A DNA stretch of 64,000 nucleotides from Heterohyrax brucei (GCA_028571685.1 CM053141.1:72773833-72837832); one strand, 5' to 3'; positions 1 to 12,458 are shown, numbered from the stretch's first letter. Notes: generated from the letters alone by a model not told the origin. Numbers and translations: made by a program.

Positions 1-266
1 CGTACCAACAAGAAAGCAGCACTAAGAGCAGAGCACGTCTTTCAGACCTGAAGTTCCTGTGCAAAGATACTCCCTGACCAAATGCAACCAGTGGCAACAC
101 AAAGACTTCCCTCCAGAGCCTACAAGGAGAGAAAGCCTTCCCTCGGAGCAGACACAATGAATTCGGACTTGCAGCCTGCTAGACAGTGTAAGAACAATCT
201 TTACTTTGTTAAAGCCATTCACTTGTGGTATCTCTGTTAGAGCAGCACCAGATGACTAGAACAATG
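1..266 (+). mobile_element. 3' part of a MaLR/MLT1-like LTR
   Basis: The sequence runs through the second half of an LTR seen again at 6488-6999 and 42990-43397. Shared landmarks are the segment 'gagagaaagccttccctc', the step 'ttgttaaagccattcac' and the end 'gcagcaccagatgacta'. The 5' half lies outside the window. Assignment to the MaLR group rests on the general plan of such LTRs, and the exact subfamily is not known to me. Confidence 0.7.
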
Positions 267-384
267 GGCATGTTGGGTAGGTATCTGCTGATCTTCCATG
301 GTATCAGGGAAATTTCTGTCAGCAAATCTTTGACAATGTTCTCTGCTATTACTGCCAATCCACCCCTATTCTGGTACCCCGATC

Positions 385-870
385 ACTCATAGATTATTGC
401 TATTCATAGGATGCCACATAATTCTTAATTTTTCTTGAACTTTTAAAATTCTTTTATCTGAGTTTTCCTCAAATATGTTGATGTCACGTGTTTTATCTTC
501 AGTCTCACTAATTCTGGCTTCCCTTGCCTCAGTTTTGCTCCTTCGACTTTCTACTGAGTTGTCTGTCATTTTTGTAATACATATGTCTACGTAATTTTTT
601 TATTAATTTTCTGAATTTCTAATTCTTGCCTGTCAATGCTTTCTTGCAGCTTGTTCAATTGGTCATTATGCTCTGCTGTATTTTGTGTCATTTCCTCCTC
701 ATCTCTTGGAGAGTTCTAAATACTAATCTTTTGTATTCTACCTCTGATAATTCCAGGAAGTTCTCTTGCTTTAGAAAATTTGACTCCTTGTTTTGGAAGC
801 TTTCTGAAAAGATCATGGTCTGCCCCTTTAAAATAGACTGCTGTTTCCAAGCCATCAGTAAATCATAGTC
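385..870 (-). pseudogene. Old LINE-1/HAL1-like ORF1 fragment
   Basis: On the minus strand, 387-569 reads as a charged heptad-like stretch containing REARISETEDKTRDI and then LRIMWHPMNSNNL. This resembles the L1 ORF1p coiled-coil pattern ERISELEDR followed by LRDIWDTIKRTNI. The adjoining antisense sequence to about 870 continues in the same style with stops. ORF1p is an RNA-binding chaperone of the L1 particle. This copy is broken and 5'-truncated. A HAL1 (ORF1-only) origin is possible because no ORF2 follows. Confidence 0.55.
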
Positions 871-1925
871 TTTTTATGTTTTCCGTGGCTTGGCGACTGT
901 GTTCTAACTTCTTGTTTTAAAATACATGGTTTACTTTTATTATATGGACAACTAAGGTGTCCCAGTGATCAGTTTCTGAGTGTGTGGTGAAGGCTCTCAC
1001 CTACTGTCCTAGATGGCAGGGGTGATTGGTATAGGCACAGGCATCTGGCTGTTGTTTAGTAGCCACCCCTGAGTGCCTGTGACATTGGTGTGTCCTCTTA
1101 TAGCTGAATCTAGATGAAAGAATAGTTTCTGCCCTGATTTTCTGGTTTAGGGAAGTAGACAGAAAAAAAAAAAAAACTTTTTTTTTTCTTTTTCTCTCCT
1201 TCTTTGAGTTCATTAAACTATTTTCCCCATCAAGTCTCAGAGAATGGCTCAAAGTGGGCTTAAGAAGATCTACTATTGGCTCAAGTCAATGGTGTCAGAC
1301 TCTAGCTTTAGGCTGAGTATTTATAATGGAAAATAAGACACAATTTCTGTCCTCAAACTGCTTACTATTCAGAAGGGAACACAGAAAAGTACATGAACAG
1401 GTACAACAGAGGCACTCACAACCAAGGCTGCGTCATGACTTCCATGAGCCCTAATACTTTTTCCTTTGTTGGCTCTGTCTTCCATAAAAACATTAGAAGT
1501 TCTGTTTTGTATTCCTACACACTGGCATAAAGATAAATATGTTAACATGGCATATTAAAACATTTTCTTTGACCTAAAAGTCAGTATTTTCTTCAACCTA
1601 AAAGTCAGTATTTTCTTCTGATGTGAAAAGAAATTAAAATATTTTTTTGTCTCTCTAGAAATGTAGTGGGCCCCAGACCCTTGACCTAGTGTGCTAAGTG
1701 GGCAAGTCAGCCCTGCTTACCATATGTATTTTCTTCCCTGTTTTAGGATAACTTAGCCCTGTCTCTTTATTTCTTTCATCCTGACGTGAAAGTGAGGACT
1801 CCCAAAATTATGGTGATTTTACACTTGGTTTCTATCCATTGAAGCTGTATCTATTGATGAAGAGTGGTTTTGAAATCATCTTTAAATAAATTTGTGTTTA
1901 ATTTGCCATGATAGCAGCTACAAAT
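870..1925. other. Unique intergenic stretch
   Basis: No gene is recognised. The stretch holds an adjacent poly-A and poly-T tract around 1140-1200 and a short tandem duplication at 1567-1616 (separate entry). Text around 1335-1400 resembles old interspersed repeats, but I cannot name one. Confidence 0.5.
1567..1616. repeat. Tandem duplication, period 24
   Basis: The unit 'acctaaaagtcagtattttc' occurs at 1572 and again at 1596 with identical sequence. This is a simple two-copy slippage-type duplication. Confidence 0.85.
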
Positions 1926-2200
1926 ATTCCCAGCAAGTAATATATTTATTGAATCCTAACTATGTGACCAATATATTTATCTCTGTACCTATCTCAGTCT
2001 TGATATATATTAACTCATTTGAGATAACTTTATGAAGTGGATAGCCTTACTATTACTCACATCTTACAGATGAGGAAATTTATACACTCAGTAGTTAAAT
2101 AACATTTTCGGGGCCATAGACTAGTAAGAGGCATAGCTAGGATTTGAACCTGAAAAGTCAGGTGCCAAAGCCTCAGCACTTAACCACTATCTTATATGAC
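1925..2200 (-). mobile_element. MIR SINE, antisense
   Basis: The antisense MIR landmarks appear in order: 'tttattgaatcctaactatg', 'ttacagatgaggaaa', 'actagtaagaggcatagc', 'aggatttgaacc' and 'cttaaccactat'. The last is the antisense tRNA-derived head. It is near full length and strongly diverged, as expected for this ancient family. Confidence 0.8.
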
Positions 2201-2424
2201 CCAGAGCACAATTGTCTGAGACATACTATCTTGTCCAGTTTCTATATAATTGTGGATTATCTACCCTTTACAAAACTGCAGCCTTCCAGAAGCCCACTAT
2301 CTGAAAAGTAGGAGCCCATATGTAGAGTAAAGGTGTAAAATTGCCAAAGCCAGCCAAGTGCTGTCAATATATTTAAAGGTACTAACATTAGTATTCATTT
2401 AATACCTGAAACATCTCTATTCTA

Positions 2425-2632
2425 AGAAACCTCCCTGGGTAATACAAACAGTAAATGCTTGGCTGCTAATTGAAAAGTTGGAGGTTCAAGTTCACCCAGA
2501 GGTACCAAGAAAGGCCTGGTGATGTACTTCTAAAATATCAGCCATTGAAAATCCTGTAGACTACAGATTGACTCTAACATACACAGGTCACCATGAGTTG
2601 GAATCAACTCTACAACAACTGGCTGGTTGTCT
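2425..2632 (+). mobile_element. AfroSINE, long variant
   Basis: The tRNA-like head ('ggctgctaattgaaaagttg', 'aggttcaagttcaccc') is followed by the variant middle 'gaaaggcctggtgatgtact'. The RTE-type tail 'caccatgagttggaatcaac' closes it. The middle block marks the longer subfamily also seen at 10465-10612 and 28670-28862. Confidence 0.8.
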
Positions 2633-2639
2633 GCTTATG

Positions 2640-4735
2640 AGAATTCAGGAGTCAAGATTTGTGTACCCTAAAGGTCTCTCTGGTAACTTATACAGAGCCA
2701 ACTAAGTCAGAAGTTTTGACTTTCCCACCCCAACCCTCCCTAACCCCTAACGTGATTAAGAGAGTTGAGTTCTCCCAGAACCTTGCATTGTCTCTCTAGG
2801 TATAAGGACTGGAATTATATTACCTCCAGGGGTTGTGTCCTCACCAAAAATGTTGATTCACAGAAAAGGAATTTAGGTAAAAAGATGATGTCTTAAATTC
2901 TAGGGCCACAATGCCAGAAAAAGCTCTTTTGCGAAGTAGAAATTTATGTAATCAGAAGACGAAAGATACTTTTTATTTCCAAAAATGTTATTGCAACCAG
3001 CATAATAATTCTCCCTAAATGAGTGCCAAAATATTTCTCCTCCAGTCCTTTTAAGTGCTTTGAGTTGAAAGAAAAATACCTCTTGAAATGATGCAGGTAA
3101 TGCCAAAATATAGTTACATAACACGAGAGGAAGACAGAGGAAAAAAACACAGACTGAGTTGTACATCATGGGGGGGAGAGGTGGGTAACATCCTGGCCCA
3201 CAGATACAGTTCTCTGGTCTAGAAATATCATCTGCTTAACAAACACTTTAGTACAGAATCAAAAGCCAATAATAGAAAATTCAGATGTTTTTCTGTGTTG
3301 AAGAGAGAAAATTTTAAGCTTGTTATTCTTTTCCATTCACATACCTTGGGGCCAAGGAACATGCTTATAGATGAGTTAAATCACATTGAATCAATGGAGG
3401 AAAATACATCAAAGGGGACCCCAGGTTTTCCCATAGACTACCTTTGAATAACCAGTAATGAAGTGAAAGATGAGAGATCATGTTACTGTTTAGTACTACC
3501 TTTATTAAAAGGAGCCAAAAATTGTGTTCTTAAAAATCATTTTAAATACCACTGGAGTATATCCATGAATCACTGGACTCTGTATGAAGAAGTCTGTCTG
3601 GTCACCTCTCTGGAGTTCTTGGAATGGGATTTCAGAAAGGGGCAAATGCTTTGGTCAGGGCATACGGTTAGGTGACAGATGGTGGATTCTTGCCTTTCAA
3701 CACATAACCATAACCTTATGCACTGTCTGAGTTTATTTTCATTCCCATACATAAGAGCCTGTTGTTTATAATAAGCTGCCCTACAAAGCCACTTCCAGGA
3801 AAAGAGTCTCTGTGTGTGTCACCAGACATCACTTCCCAGGCTGCCCAGTGACCGTGAGGACTCCAGGAACCAGTGCCAAGTGCTAAGATCCAACAAGAGG
3901 GGGGATGAATTTTCTGGTCCTTGTTACTATTTATATTAGTATCCAGGCCCAGATACATTCACTTAGGATTTGCAACCTTCCTCCTACTTTCTCACCTGGA
4001 ATGAAAACCAGCACCCATTTTACCTTGCTGACCAAGCCTTCCTACTGGTTAGAAGAGAAGAGTAGAAATGAGATATTTTGTCTCACAGGTCAGCTTACTA
4101 CCCTTAGGAGGGAAAACTTAGTGATTCATGATTAAAGTAAATAAGCTGTACCCACCCTCAGTCTATGAGATGTGTAAACATTAAATAAACAATTCTAATT
4201 TTATTCTTGCTACTGTATTCTTGTTCTGAATCAACTCTTTCCTTCTCTTAATTTTGAAGTTAGTGTCTACGGGCTCTCCGAGACAGTGTCACCCACTGGG
4301 CATTTCAGAAGGACTAGGTGAAAGTAGGGGCAGGAAAGTGAATGAGCCCACGCTCTAGCTATATGGTTCTACCTAAACTGTAAGATGGAAAGAAGCCCTT
4401 GAATTCAGGAATGGCCATTTACTTTGAGGAGAAGCTGGAAAAACTTTAAGTTTGGTCTCAAAGTAACCTGAACAATTTTAGTTTTTTGACAGCATTTGGT
4501 GGCAAGCTTGTTCGAGAACAGCATCTTGAAGTTCTCCATTTGTGTGCTGTAGCTAGCACACCATCCGGGCACAGCCCGAGCTTCCAGAGCCCACCCCGCG
4601 CAGAACTAAGGTGAGAGGAAAGAAAGAGAATCTGTTTAATGGACCCTCTACTTTGTATTTTCTACATTTCTTGTCTATTAACAAGTTCATTAACAACTTG
4701 CTTCATTGCTAACTGAGGTAGACCTAAGGGTACAG
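2640..4735. other. Unique intergenic stretch with one candidate exon
   Basis: About 2.1 kb shows no recognised repeat or gene. Short open frames on both strands here look like chance. A GC-rich 58-bp segment at 4553-4610 has a strong splice-donor context and is discussed as a finding. Confidence 0.5.
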
Positions 4736-4737
4736 CA

Positions 4738-4855
4738 GTAACAGCATGGACACCAGAGTAGAGTGGGCTTGATTCCAAACTCCACTTCTGCCATCACCTG
4801 GCTGTGTGACCACAGACACTTTTTTTTAACTTCTCTGAGACTTAGTTTCTAACAA
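4738..4855 (+). mobile_element. MIR SINE fragment
   Basis: The sense MIR core is visible: 'aacagcatggacaccagagt', 'cacttctgccatcacctggc', 'tgtgaccacagacac' and 'cttctctgagacttagtttc'. The 3' third is missing. Confidence 0.8.
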
Positions 4856-5065
4856 GGCAAAGCATTGGCAGGGCCTAATACAGTGCCCTCAGATTTGGGA
4901 ACTGGGATTCTTCTGCTCGCATCCTTATCACTGAGTATTAACAAGGGTGATATGCATGAAAGGTACTCACCGTGAAGTCAGTTCTCACGAACAATGAGTT
5001 TGCCTCTATCACCAAGAGCCTGGTGATGTAGAACTTAAAAAAAAAAAATTACGATAATTTGAAAA

Positions 5066-5230
5066 AGATAAAAACTAAACCCATTGCCTTCAAGTCAATT
5101 CCATCTTGCCGCAAGTCTATAGGGCTTAACTGCCCCATAGGGTTTCCGAAGGACAACTTGTTGGTTAGCGCTTCTGACCTTCTGGTTAGCAGCCTGAGCT
5201 CTTAACCACAGTACCAACATGATCCCACCA
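5066..5230 (-). mobile_element. AfroSINE, antisense
   Basis: Antisense tail 'aaactaaacccattgccttc', middle 'ccccatagggtttccgaagg', and antisense head 'ctggttagcagcctgagctc' with 'cttaaccacagtacc'. It is complete from tail to head. Confidence 0.85.
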
Positions 5231-6318
5231 TTTGAAAAGGCCACTTAAAAGTTGGTAAGTATTTCTATTTCTAGATATTAAATCACTTTGATTTAGATAA
5301 TTTTGTTTCGTGAGGAGCTACCGGAAAGGTTCAATACATACAAGGCTAGTGCCCATCCGCTGTCTTCACGGAAGATTATAATAGAGTGCTGTCTGACTGA
5401 CAAGGTTCTAGTGCTTGGATGCTATTTGCAATGTTATTGGACAGGGTCACTCTGTCAAGCAACTATTTATAATGGGTTGCAGAGGATTCTTTGGGAGTTG
5501 AAGAGAAATAAGTCTTAGATGCCTTATGTTAGAGACTGTAAGTTATTAAAACATGTCTGAAATATTGAAATGTTTTTAATTTAACCAACTTAAAATGAAA
5601 AATCACAGGGATGAGGTCCCAAAGGAAGCTCACCAGAATGTACATTTGAGTGTCTCAAGCTCAACAGCAGGGTCAAGGTTGTCCAAGAGGAAAGCTAGTA
5701 TGGCTCTGATACTGTCTTGTGCTGATTTATCTTCCTTACATCATGACCATGCCCACTGGAAAATGGCTGAGTGTATGAGATAAGAAAGACTAATGACAAT
5801 AAGTCATCTTTCTGGAACGTAGTATGGCATAGTACCTAGAACACAGCACTCCAGGAAGAAAGCACTGTTCTGAAAAGCCCCTCTACTCTAGATCTTTAGC
5901 AGCCCTTCTACTTGTACTAGGCTGGTGGGCTTTCTATTTTAACGGAGACACAGAAAGAGAAATCATCTTCCCTGAGTAATCAAGACTGGTCTATTGGAAT
6001 AGAGTTCTCAGGCTCATCAAGGGCAATGGACAAGAAAGTACGGACTTCTCGGTGAGAACAGAAGACTAGAATTATTGTAATTTGACATTTAAGGAAACAT
6101 GAGGCTGTTTCATATTCCAAACTGATGAAGCAAGATGTATTAGTTATGCCTACGTGTATTTGAGTTGGCAATTTTCATAACATCTGTTGCTGAGCCCTGC
6201 TGAAAATCCTTAATGTAAAGGTTTTTTGAAAATTGCAAATAGCCGGGAGCTCATACCTCATAAAGAGTAATACCTTTTGACCATACTGCCTTCCTGTCCA
6301 TATTTACAAATGAGGCCT
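5230..6318. other. Unique intergenic stretch
   Basis: No gene, RNA or repeat family is recognised. Short open frames of 60-70 codons lack any domain I know. Confidence 0.5.
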
Positions 6319-6483
6319 GCATGAGTTATCTGGTGGCATAGTTGTTACGTGCTATATCTGTTAACCAAATGTTCAGCAGTTCAAATCCACCAGCCACTCC
6401 TTGGAAATTCTATGGGGCCCTTCTACTCTAACCTACAGGGTCTCTATGAGTTGGAATAGACTCAGTGGCAGTGGCTTTTGACT
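6318..6483 (+). mobile_element. AfroSINE
   Basis: Head 'ctggtggcatagttgttacg', promoter-B-like 'agcagttcaaatccacc', body 'ctccttggaaattctatggg', tail 'tctctatgagttggaatag'. Full length, ending 5 bp before the antisense LTR at 6488. Confidence 0.9.
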
Positions 6484-6487
6484 TTGG

Positions 6488-6999
6488 CTTAGTTATTTAG
6501 TGCTGCTATGACAGAAATACCACAAGTAGATGGCGTTGACAAACAGAAATCTATTTCCCACAGTAAAATAGGCTTAAACTCCAAGTTCAGGGCACTAGCT
6601 CCAGGGGAAGGCCCTGGAGGAAGGTCCTTGTCCTTGCTCTTTCCCTGGTCAAGAAGCTTCTCAAGTGCAGGAACACTGTGCCCAAAGGATGAGCTCTGCT
6701 CACAGCACTACTTTGTTGGTGATATGAGGTTCTCAACTCTTGGCTTGCTTCTCTTTCCTTTTATCTCTTGAGACAGAAAGGATGTTGTGGACCACACCCC
6801 AGAGAAACTCCTTTTACATTGGATCAAGGAGGCGACTTCCGTAAAGGTGTTATAACCCCACCCTAATCCTTTCTAAAATTACAAGCACACAATAAAATTA
6901 CAATCACACAATGGAGGACAAGTACATAACACTGGGAATCGTGGCCCAGGCAAATTGCTACACACATTTGTGGGGGCCATAATTCAATCCATGACCACA
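6488..6999 (-). mobile_element. MaLR/MLT1-like LTR, antisense, near complete
   Basis: The antisense end 'cttagttatttagtgctgct' and the opposite end 'aattcaatccatgaccaca' bracket about 510 bp. The interior matches the other copies here ('gaaataccacaagtagatgg', 'ccagctccaggggaag'-type block). It appears to be a solo LTR because no internal retroviral-type sequence adjoins it. The 60-90-codon frames inside are not genes. Confidence 0.7.
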
Positions 7000-7210
7000 G
7001 GCTGTGCTAAAATAGAGTTTAGGAAAACAGGTTAGTCCATTTTTTTGAGCTGGACAATCTATTTCCCTTTGGTAATTTCTTTCTAATTCCCTCTAAATAA
7101 CAATTTTACCTTTAACCAATTTCAGTTTATTATAGAAGTTTGTATTTAGTTTGAGGTTCCTGATCTTTAGAGGCAGAAAGTTGCATTGGAAATCCAAACT
7201 AGCTAATTAG

Positions 7211-7387
7211 AAATAAAACCAAACCAACAAACAAAATCTTGCCATTGAGTTGATTCCTACTCAGAGACCTTATAGGACAGAACAGAACTGCCCCAAAGGT
7301 TTCCAAGGAGTGCCTGCTGGATTTGAACCACCAACCTTTTTGGTTAGCAACTGTAGCACTTAACCACTAAGACATCAGAGTTTCCTG
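7211..7387 (-). mobile_element. AfroSINE, antisense
   Basis: Tail 'cttgccattgagttgattcc', body 'gccccaaaggtttccaagga', head 'gttagcaactgtagcactta' followed by 'accactaagacatcagag'. Full length. Confidence 0.9.
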
Positions 7388-7504
7388 GTTAGAAATAAAT
7401 GGTGGCAGGTATTCTTCTTGTGGTGGTAGCAGGAAACAGGCCCATAACAGGGAAGGGCCAACCTCCTGGCCCCAATTAGAATAGACTCAAAGGTACTGTC
7501 TCAA

Positions 7505-9012
7505 TTGATTATTGCATTACAAATGTACTGCAAAAACCTTGATGAAAAACAAGACTCCAGGAATTTGCAGACCACTAGCTGATGTTTCAACAAATGCACA
7601 TAACACTGGAAGTGCTCATTCATCTATGTCAAGAAATTTGGAACATCGGAAGACATACGTATTTGTGCCCTTTCCAAAGAAGGATGATTCAACAGAATAC
7701 AGAAATTGTTGAACAGTATAATTCATGCCACATGCAAATGAAATTTTACAAAAGAAACCAAAAATGAAACCAGTTGCCATTGAGTTAATTCTGGTATTTC
7801 AAAAATGGTTTTAACAATACATCGACAGGGATCTGCTAGAAATTCAAGAGGATTCAGAAGCGGACATGGAAGGAGGGATATCGTTGTTGACGGTAGATGG
7901 TTCCTGGCTGAAATCAGAGGATGCCAGGAAGATGTCTCCCTTTGGTTTATTGATTAGACAAATGCATTTGATTGTTTGGATCATAAAAGATTATAGATAA
8001 TATTGCAAACAATGTGTATTCTAAAACACTGACCTGTATCAAGAAAAACATGTACCAGGAGACGGTCATTCAAACAGAACAAGAGGATACTGTATGATTT
8101 AAAATCAGGAAAGGGGTTCATGTGGGTTCTATCCTTTCACTATACTTATTTAATCTGCATACTGAGAAATAATCTGAGAAACTGGACTATATGAACAAGA
8201 ACACAGCATTACTATTGGAGGAAGACTCATTAATAACTTGCAGTATGCAGGTGACACAATGTTGTTTGCTGAAAGTGAAGAGAACTTGATGCACTTACTG
8301 ATGAAAATCAAAGATCACAGCCTTTATTCAGTATGGATTGCATCTCAAAGTAGAGAAAACAAAAATTCTCATAAATGGACCAAGAAGCAAAATCATAACA
8401 AATGGAGAAAAAATTGATTTAGAAAGATTTCAGTTTTCTTCCATCCACAATCAGCACCATTGGAAGCAGCAGTCAAGAAATCAAAAGATGCATTGCACTG
8501 AGCAAATCTGCAGCAAAAGATCTCTTAAAGTGTTTAAAAGACAAAATGTCACTCTGAGCACCGAGGTGGGCTTGACAAAAACCATAAAATTTTCACTCTT
8601 TTCATAGGCGTGTGAAAGCTGGTCAATGAATAAGGAAGAACTGAAGAATGATGCCTTTGTATTAGGGTGTTAGTGAAGAATATTGAACACACATGAACTT
8701 CCAGAAGAATGAACACATTTGTCTTGGAAGAAGTACAGCCTGAATGTTCCTTGGAAGAAAACTTGATGAGCTTTGTCTCATAAACTTTGGACATTATATC
8801 AGAAGGAACCAGTCCCTGGAAAAAGGATGTCACACTTGGTAAAGTAGAAGGTCAATGAAAAAGAGGAAAACCTTCAAGGAAATGTATTGACACAGTGACT
8901 ACAACTGTGGACTCAAACATAGCAACAGTTGTGAGACGGGTGAGGGACCTGATGTTCTCTCCATCCTGTGAAATGGAGCCAACTAGATGGTTTCTAAAAA
9001 CAATAGCAACTG
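7505..9012 (+). pseudogene. RTE/BovB-like LINE, reverse transcriptase to 3' end, broken
   Basis: Collinear with the 3' half of an afrotherian RTE (RTE1_LA type). It runs from the pre-RT region ('gactccaggaatttgcagac') through the RT core. The RT 'FIDY..AFD..DH' block is around 7948-7985 and the 'YADDT'-equivalent block is around 8240-8265. The conserved tail block 'ggaagaagtacagcctgaat' lies near 8728. The protein would reverse-transcribe its own RNA at a nicked target. Stops and frameshifts break every domain, and the endonuclease half is absent (5' truncation). A 45-bp antisense SINE tail interrupts it at 7751-7795. Confidence 0.85.
7751..7795 (-). mobile_element. Very short AfroSINE tail inside the RTE
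   Basis: RTE sequence is interrupted between 'gaaattttac' and 'caaaaatggttttaac' by a segment containing 'aaaccagttgccattgagtt'. That is the antisense last bases of an AfroSINE and nothing more. It is read as an extremely 5'-truncated insertion. Confidence 0.6.
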
Positions 9013-10250
9013 CAAATGTGGCATGCTTGGTAAAACTAGAAAGAAATGGCCTGAGTAGCAAAACTTTTTTCTTCTTATATAGTGATTTAATCATAATACA
9101 ACTGTCGGTTTCATAAACTGACCCATATAGCATTGTAACTGGTAATCTGAAAGCAATTCTCCAGCATCAGCTCTGACACTCAGTACATTGCCAGTAAGTT
9201 GGGAACAGTGCAAGTTGTACACCTTAGCTTCCAGCATTAGCTGTGCTACTTTAACAAAAGAGGAAGTGCAGAGCCTGAATCTAGACTACTATTTCTCAGC
9301 CTGTCATTTACATTTTAGGCCCCTCCTCAAGTCATCCTTGCTACATAGTCAGGTGGATGGGATTTAGGAGAGTACATGCGTTTGTGTGACTTACTGGGCT
9401 GGGTAGAATTTGGCCTACAGTGGAGCTTCAGTTCTAAGTGTTACCTGCCTTCTACGGGCCTGAGGAGCTGCAGCATGATTAAGCTCTAGTTTGTGAAACT
9501 TTAATGAGCCTTCTGGGAAAAAAAGCCCAGTGAGATCAGAATACCATTAAGACTTTGGACACAAGGTCAGTACCTACTAACTCACCCACTCATTCACTAT
9601 TAAACAAGACTTGGGTATGGTGCTTATTGGTTGCTTAACCACTTACTAAATTCTTTAGGAGATTTGGGTTAGGTACACAGATAATAGCAACCTTCCAAAC
9701 CAAACCTTTTGTTTTACTGAAGAATGAACTACTTCTAGGGCACACAGATAATGAATTGCAGATCCACGACCAAAATCCTGGTACAGTGATTTTGTCATCC
9801 TATCATTTCTTTTTTCTTTTCTTTTGTTTTTCCCCAGAGTGATGGCCTTATTTATTTATGCCTTCCATATCTCAGGAAAATTCTTTTTGTGTACCATCTC
9901 TACTACAGAACCACACAGGGAAAGGGACTCCAGGAATTATAGCTTCAGGTGGGAGTGATGGTGCCATGTGGACCCCATAAAATCCAATGCACTTTCCTTT
10001 TGTTTAAAGAGTTTAAAAAGAAATAAAAATAATCATTTATATTTACCCACATGTTTACCATTTTCAGCACGTTCCATTCCATCATGTAGATCTAATTTCC
10101 ATCTGCCTACGATTTCTTATGTAAAGAAAAATAAGATGTGACTTTTGTTCTGGAGGGGCTCACAATAATATAATGGAAATGAGACATTTTGCAAATGAAC
10201 AATGGTTACCGCAGCATGAAAATGTGATGGGAATGTGCTAGAGAATCAAT
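9012..10250. other. Unique intergenic stretch
   Basis: No gene recognised. Text around 9650-9790 has a weak antisense MIR-like flavour (accumulated-allele type wording 'gggcacacagataatgaatt') that I do not call. Confidence 0.45.
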
Positions 10251-10402
10251 ATAGTGAAAACCTGCTATGCGCCAAAGGTTTTATTGTTTAATGTTCACAT
10301 CAAACTTATTAGGGATATATGGTCGCTCTCATTTTCATTGATGAGGAAACTGAGACTCAGAGGTTGTGCGATTGCTTATCAGCATGCATATGGGACTATA
10401 AA
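10250..10402 (-). mobile_element. MIR SINE, antisense fragment
   Basis: Landmarks 'aaaacctgctatgcgccaaa', 'tgatgaggaaactgagactc' and 'agaggttgtgcgattgctta' are antisense MIR. The tRNA-like head is missing. Confidence 0.75.
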
Positions 10403-10464
10403 GTCCCTGAATGGCACAAACAATTTGCAGTTGTCTAGGAATTGAAACACTGATTGTTCAAACT

Positions 10465-10612
10465 CACTTAGGAGCACCACAGAAGAAAGGTCTGGCAATT
10501 TATTCTGTAAAGATTACAGCTGAATAAAACCCATGAAGCTCAATTCTGTGTGTAACACATGAAGTCACCTTGAGTTGGAATTCACCCTACAGAAAAACAG
10601 TCTAGGATTTTT
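10465..10612 (+). mobile_element. AfroSINE long variant, 3' part
   Basis: The variant middle 'gaaaggtctggcaatttatt' and the tail 'tcaccttgagttggaattca' are present. The tRNA-like head is largely eroded. Confidence 0.75.
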
Positions 10613-12288
10613 GCTTGCTTGTTAATGGCACTATTTCCCATCTGCATACATGCCGTTCTGGGGATCCAGGGTCGATGGACTCTCAAAGGATTGTGGGTTG
10701 GTCAGAGAAGGCTGCTTAGAAAGGCCAGGCTTGAGTTGGTGCATTGCACTTGCTCAGGCACGGAGAAGCCTCAGCAGATGGAGGAGACACAGATGGTCTC
10801 CCCATGATTGCGTCACTGCTCAGAGAATGTTGGACCCAGCTACACACCCACTGCTTTGCAGTCTCAAATGTAAATTGCCTAGAAAACTGAGTATGCTGAA
10901 GAGAAATTTTGTATGCTAAACCTGCTGTGGTCCTGTTTACAGATGGTCTAGTCCAGCAGGGAGTACCGTTGTATACAAAATGCAAAGTTTCTGAGGATGC
11001 ATAAGACCCTTATACCCCTTTGCAGCAGTTATTTCACGGACAATCAGAACAGGCATCAGTAAAGAGGCAGGTGGAAGGACTGCTTTACGTAGTTACAGGA
11101 GTGCACAGTGAGAGTCAGGGAGGTCAGAATGACAGGTAAGTTTGCATAGTAAATGGCAGTTTTAAGAAGGAGAGAACCCTGACCAATGATCTGATGGATC
11201 TGGCTTGACAGAGAGAAGGGAGAAGCATCTAAGCAAAGGCTCTGAGGTGAGAGGAGGAAAATCCCATGCATAGTTGGAGCAGGGAACACCAGACAGATTA
11301 TGGTAGCAGTTTGGTAAGAAAAACTTGTTGGGAAGCCTATAAACTCATACACCCCCTTTAATTACTCATAGATGGAAATTTCAAGCCTCCTCAAGGACTC
11401 CTCCTTTTAATTCCTTTGGATATAATTCTGGCATGTTGTTTATTGTATATGTGAGGATCCTCAGGCAGAAGGGAAAAAGATAAAGACTGTCAGAACTGAT
11501 ACTTTTCCTCTTTTATTGTGGTGAAAATAGAACTGAGATTTTTATCACCTCCTTTGCCTAACTAACCCGTGTAGATGTTCAAAGCAACAGATCGACTAGA
11601 ATCGATCAACAGGCCAGCTAGATGACTGAATTGTAAGAAGAGGCTTCAGGATGCTTGCAGGCCTTGGACTGAAACGTGCAGAGGAATCTGGGTGATTGTC
11701 AATGGGCATGAATTGCTACAGGAGAGAGAATCTCCATTTGATAGAAGTTTGACAAAATACTCCAACACTGGAATCCCAAATTTTCCAAACTCTTATTGAC
11801 TATAAATGTAGACACTGAGGTTTTTCTTTGGTAACCTGTCTCATCTTTTCTAAGCTCTCCATTCTTCTATCTATGCAAAAGGAAGATGAAAACATTGTTC
11901 TGGTGGAAGCTTCAAACATATGCTTCAGATCAAGATGTTAAAGATCCTGTTTAACAGTATTAAAAAAATGTAGAGTGGATCAGTAGGGTTCATTTTTTGC
12001 AGAAATGATGACTTTACTTTTTTAAATTGTTTGCTTGATTTTTTTTTTTTTTTTTCCTTGTGATGGAGAGGGAAACAGAAGACTTGAGTCCTGATTCTTG
12101 TAGAACGGTCAGGGATATCATGTACAATGGTGCAAGTTGTGCCCCACACAAAATTGTTCAGCTCCTGGGCCAAGTAAGCGCTGAAATCAGTTTTCCCCGT
12201 TATAATCTAAGTGCCATGGTGGTAGGGTCCTTGTTGGTCTTGGTTCCTTCCATATCCACGTTGTCTAAAATAGTCCTGGATACATAAA
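10612..12288. other. Unique intergenic stretch
   Basis: No confident feature. Antisense and sense frames of 75-98 codons are present but show no domain, periodicity or splice context. A 17-T tract lies around 12040-12056. Confidence 0.5.
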
Positions 12289-12458
12289 AACCAAACCGAA
12301 CCCAGTGCCACTGAGTTGATTGTGACTGACAGCAACCTGATAGGGCAGATTAGAACTGTTCCATAGAGTTTCTAAGGAGTACTTGGTGGATTTGGACTGC
12401 CAGCCTTTTGATTAGCAGGTGTAGCACTTAACTACCATGCCACAAAGGGTTTCCTGGA
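12288..12458 (-). mobile_element. AfroSINE, antisense
   Basis: Tail 'cccagtgccactgagttgat', body 'ccatagagtttctaaggagt', head 'gattagcaggtgtagcactt' then 'aactaccatgccac'. Full length. Confidence 0.9.
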
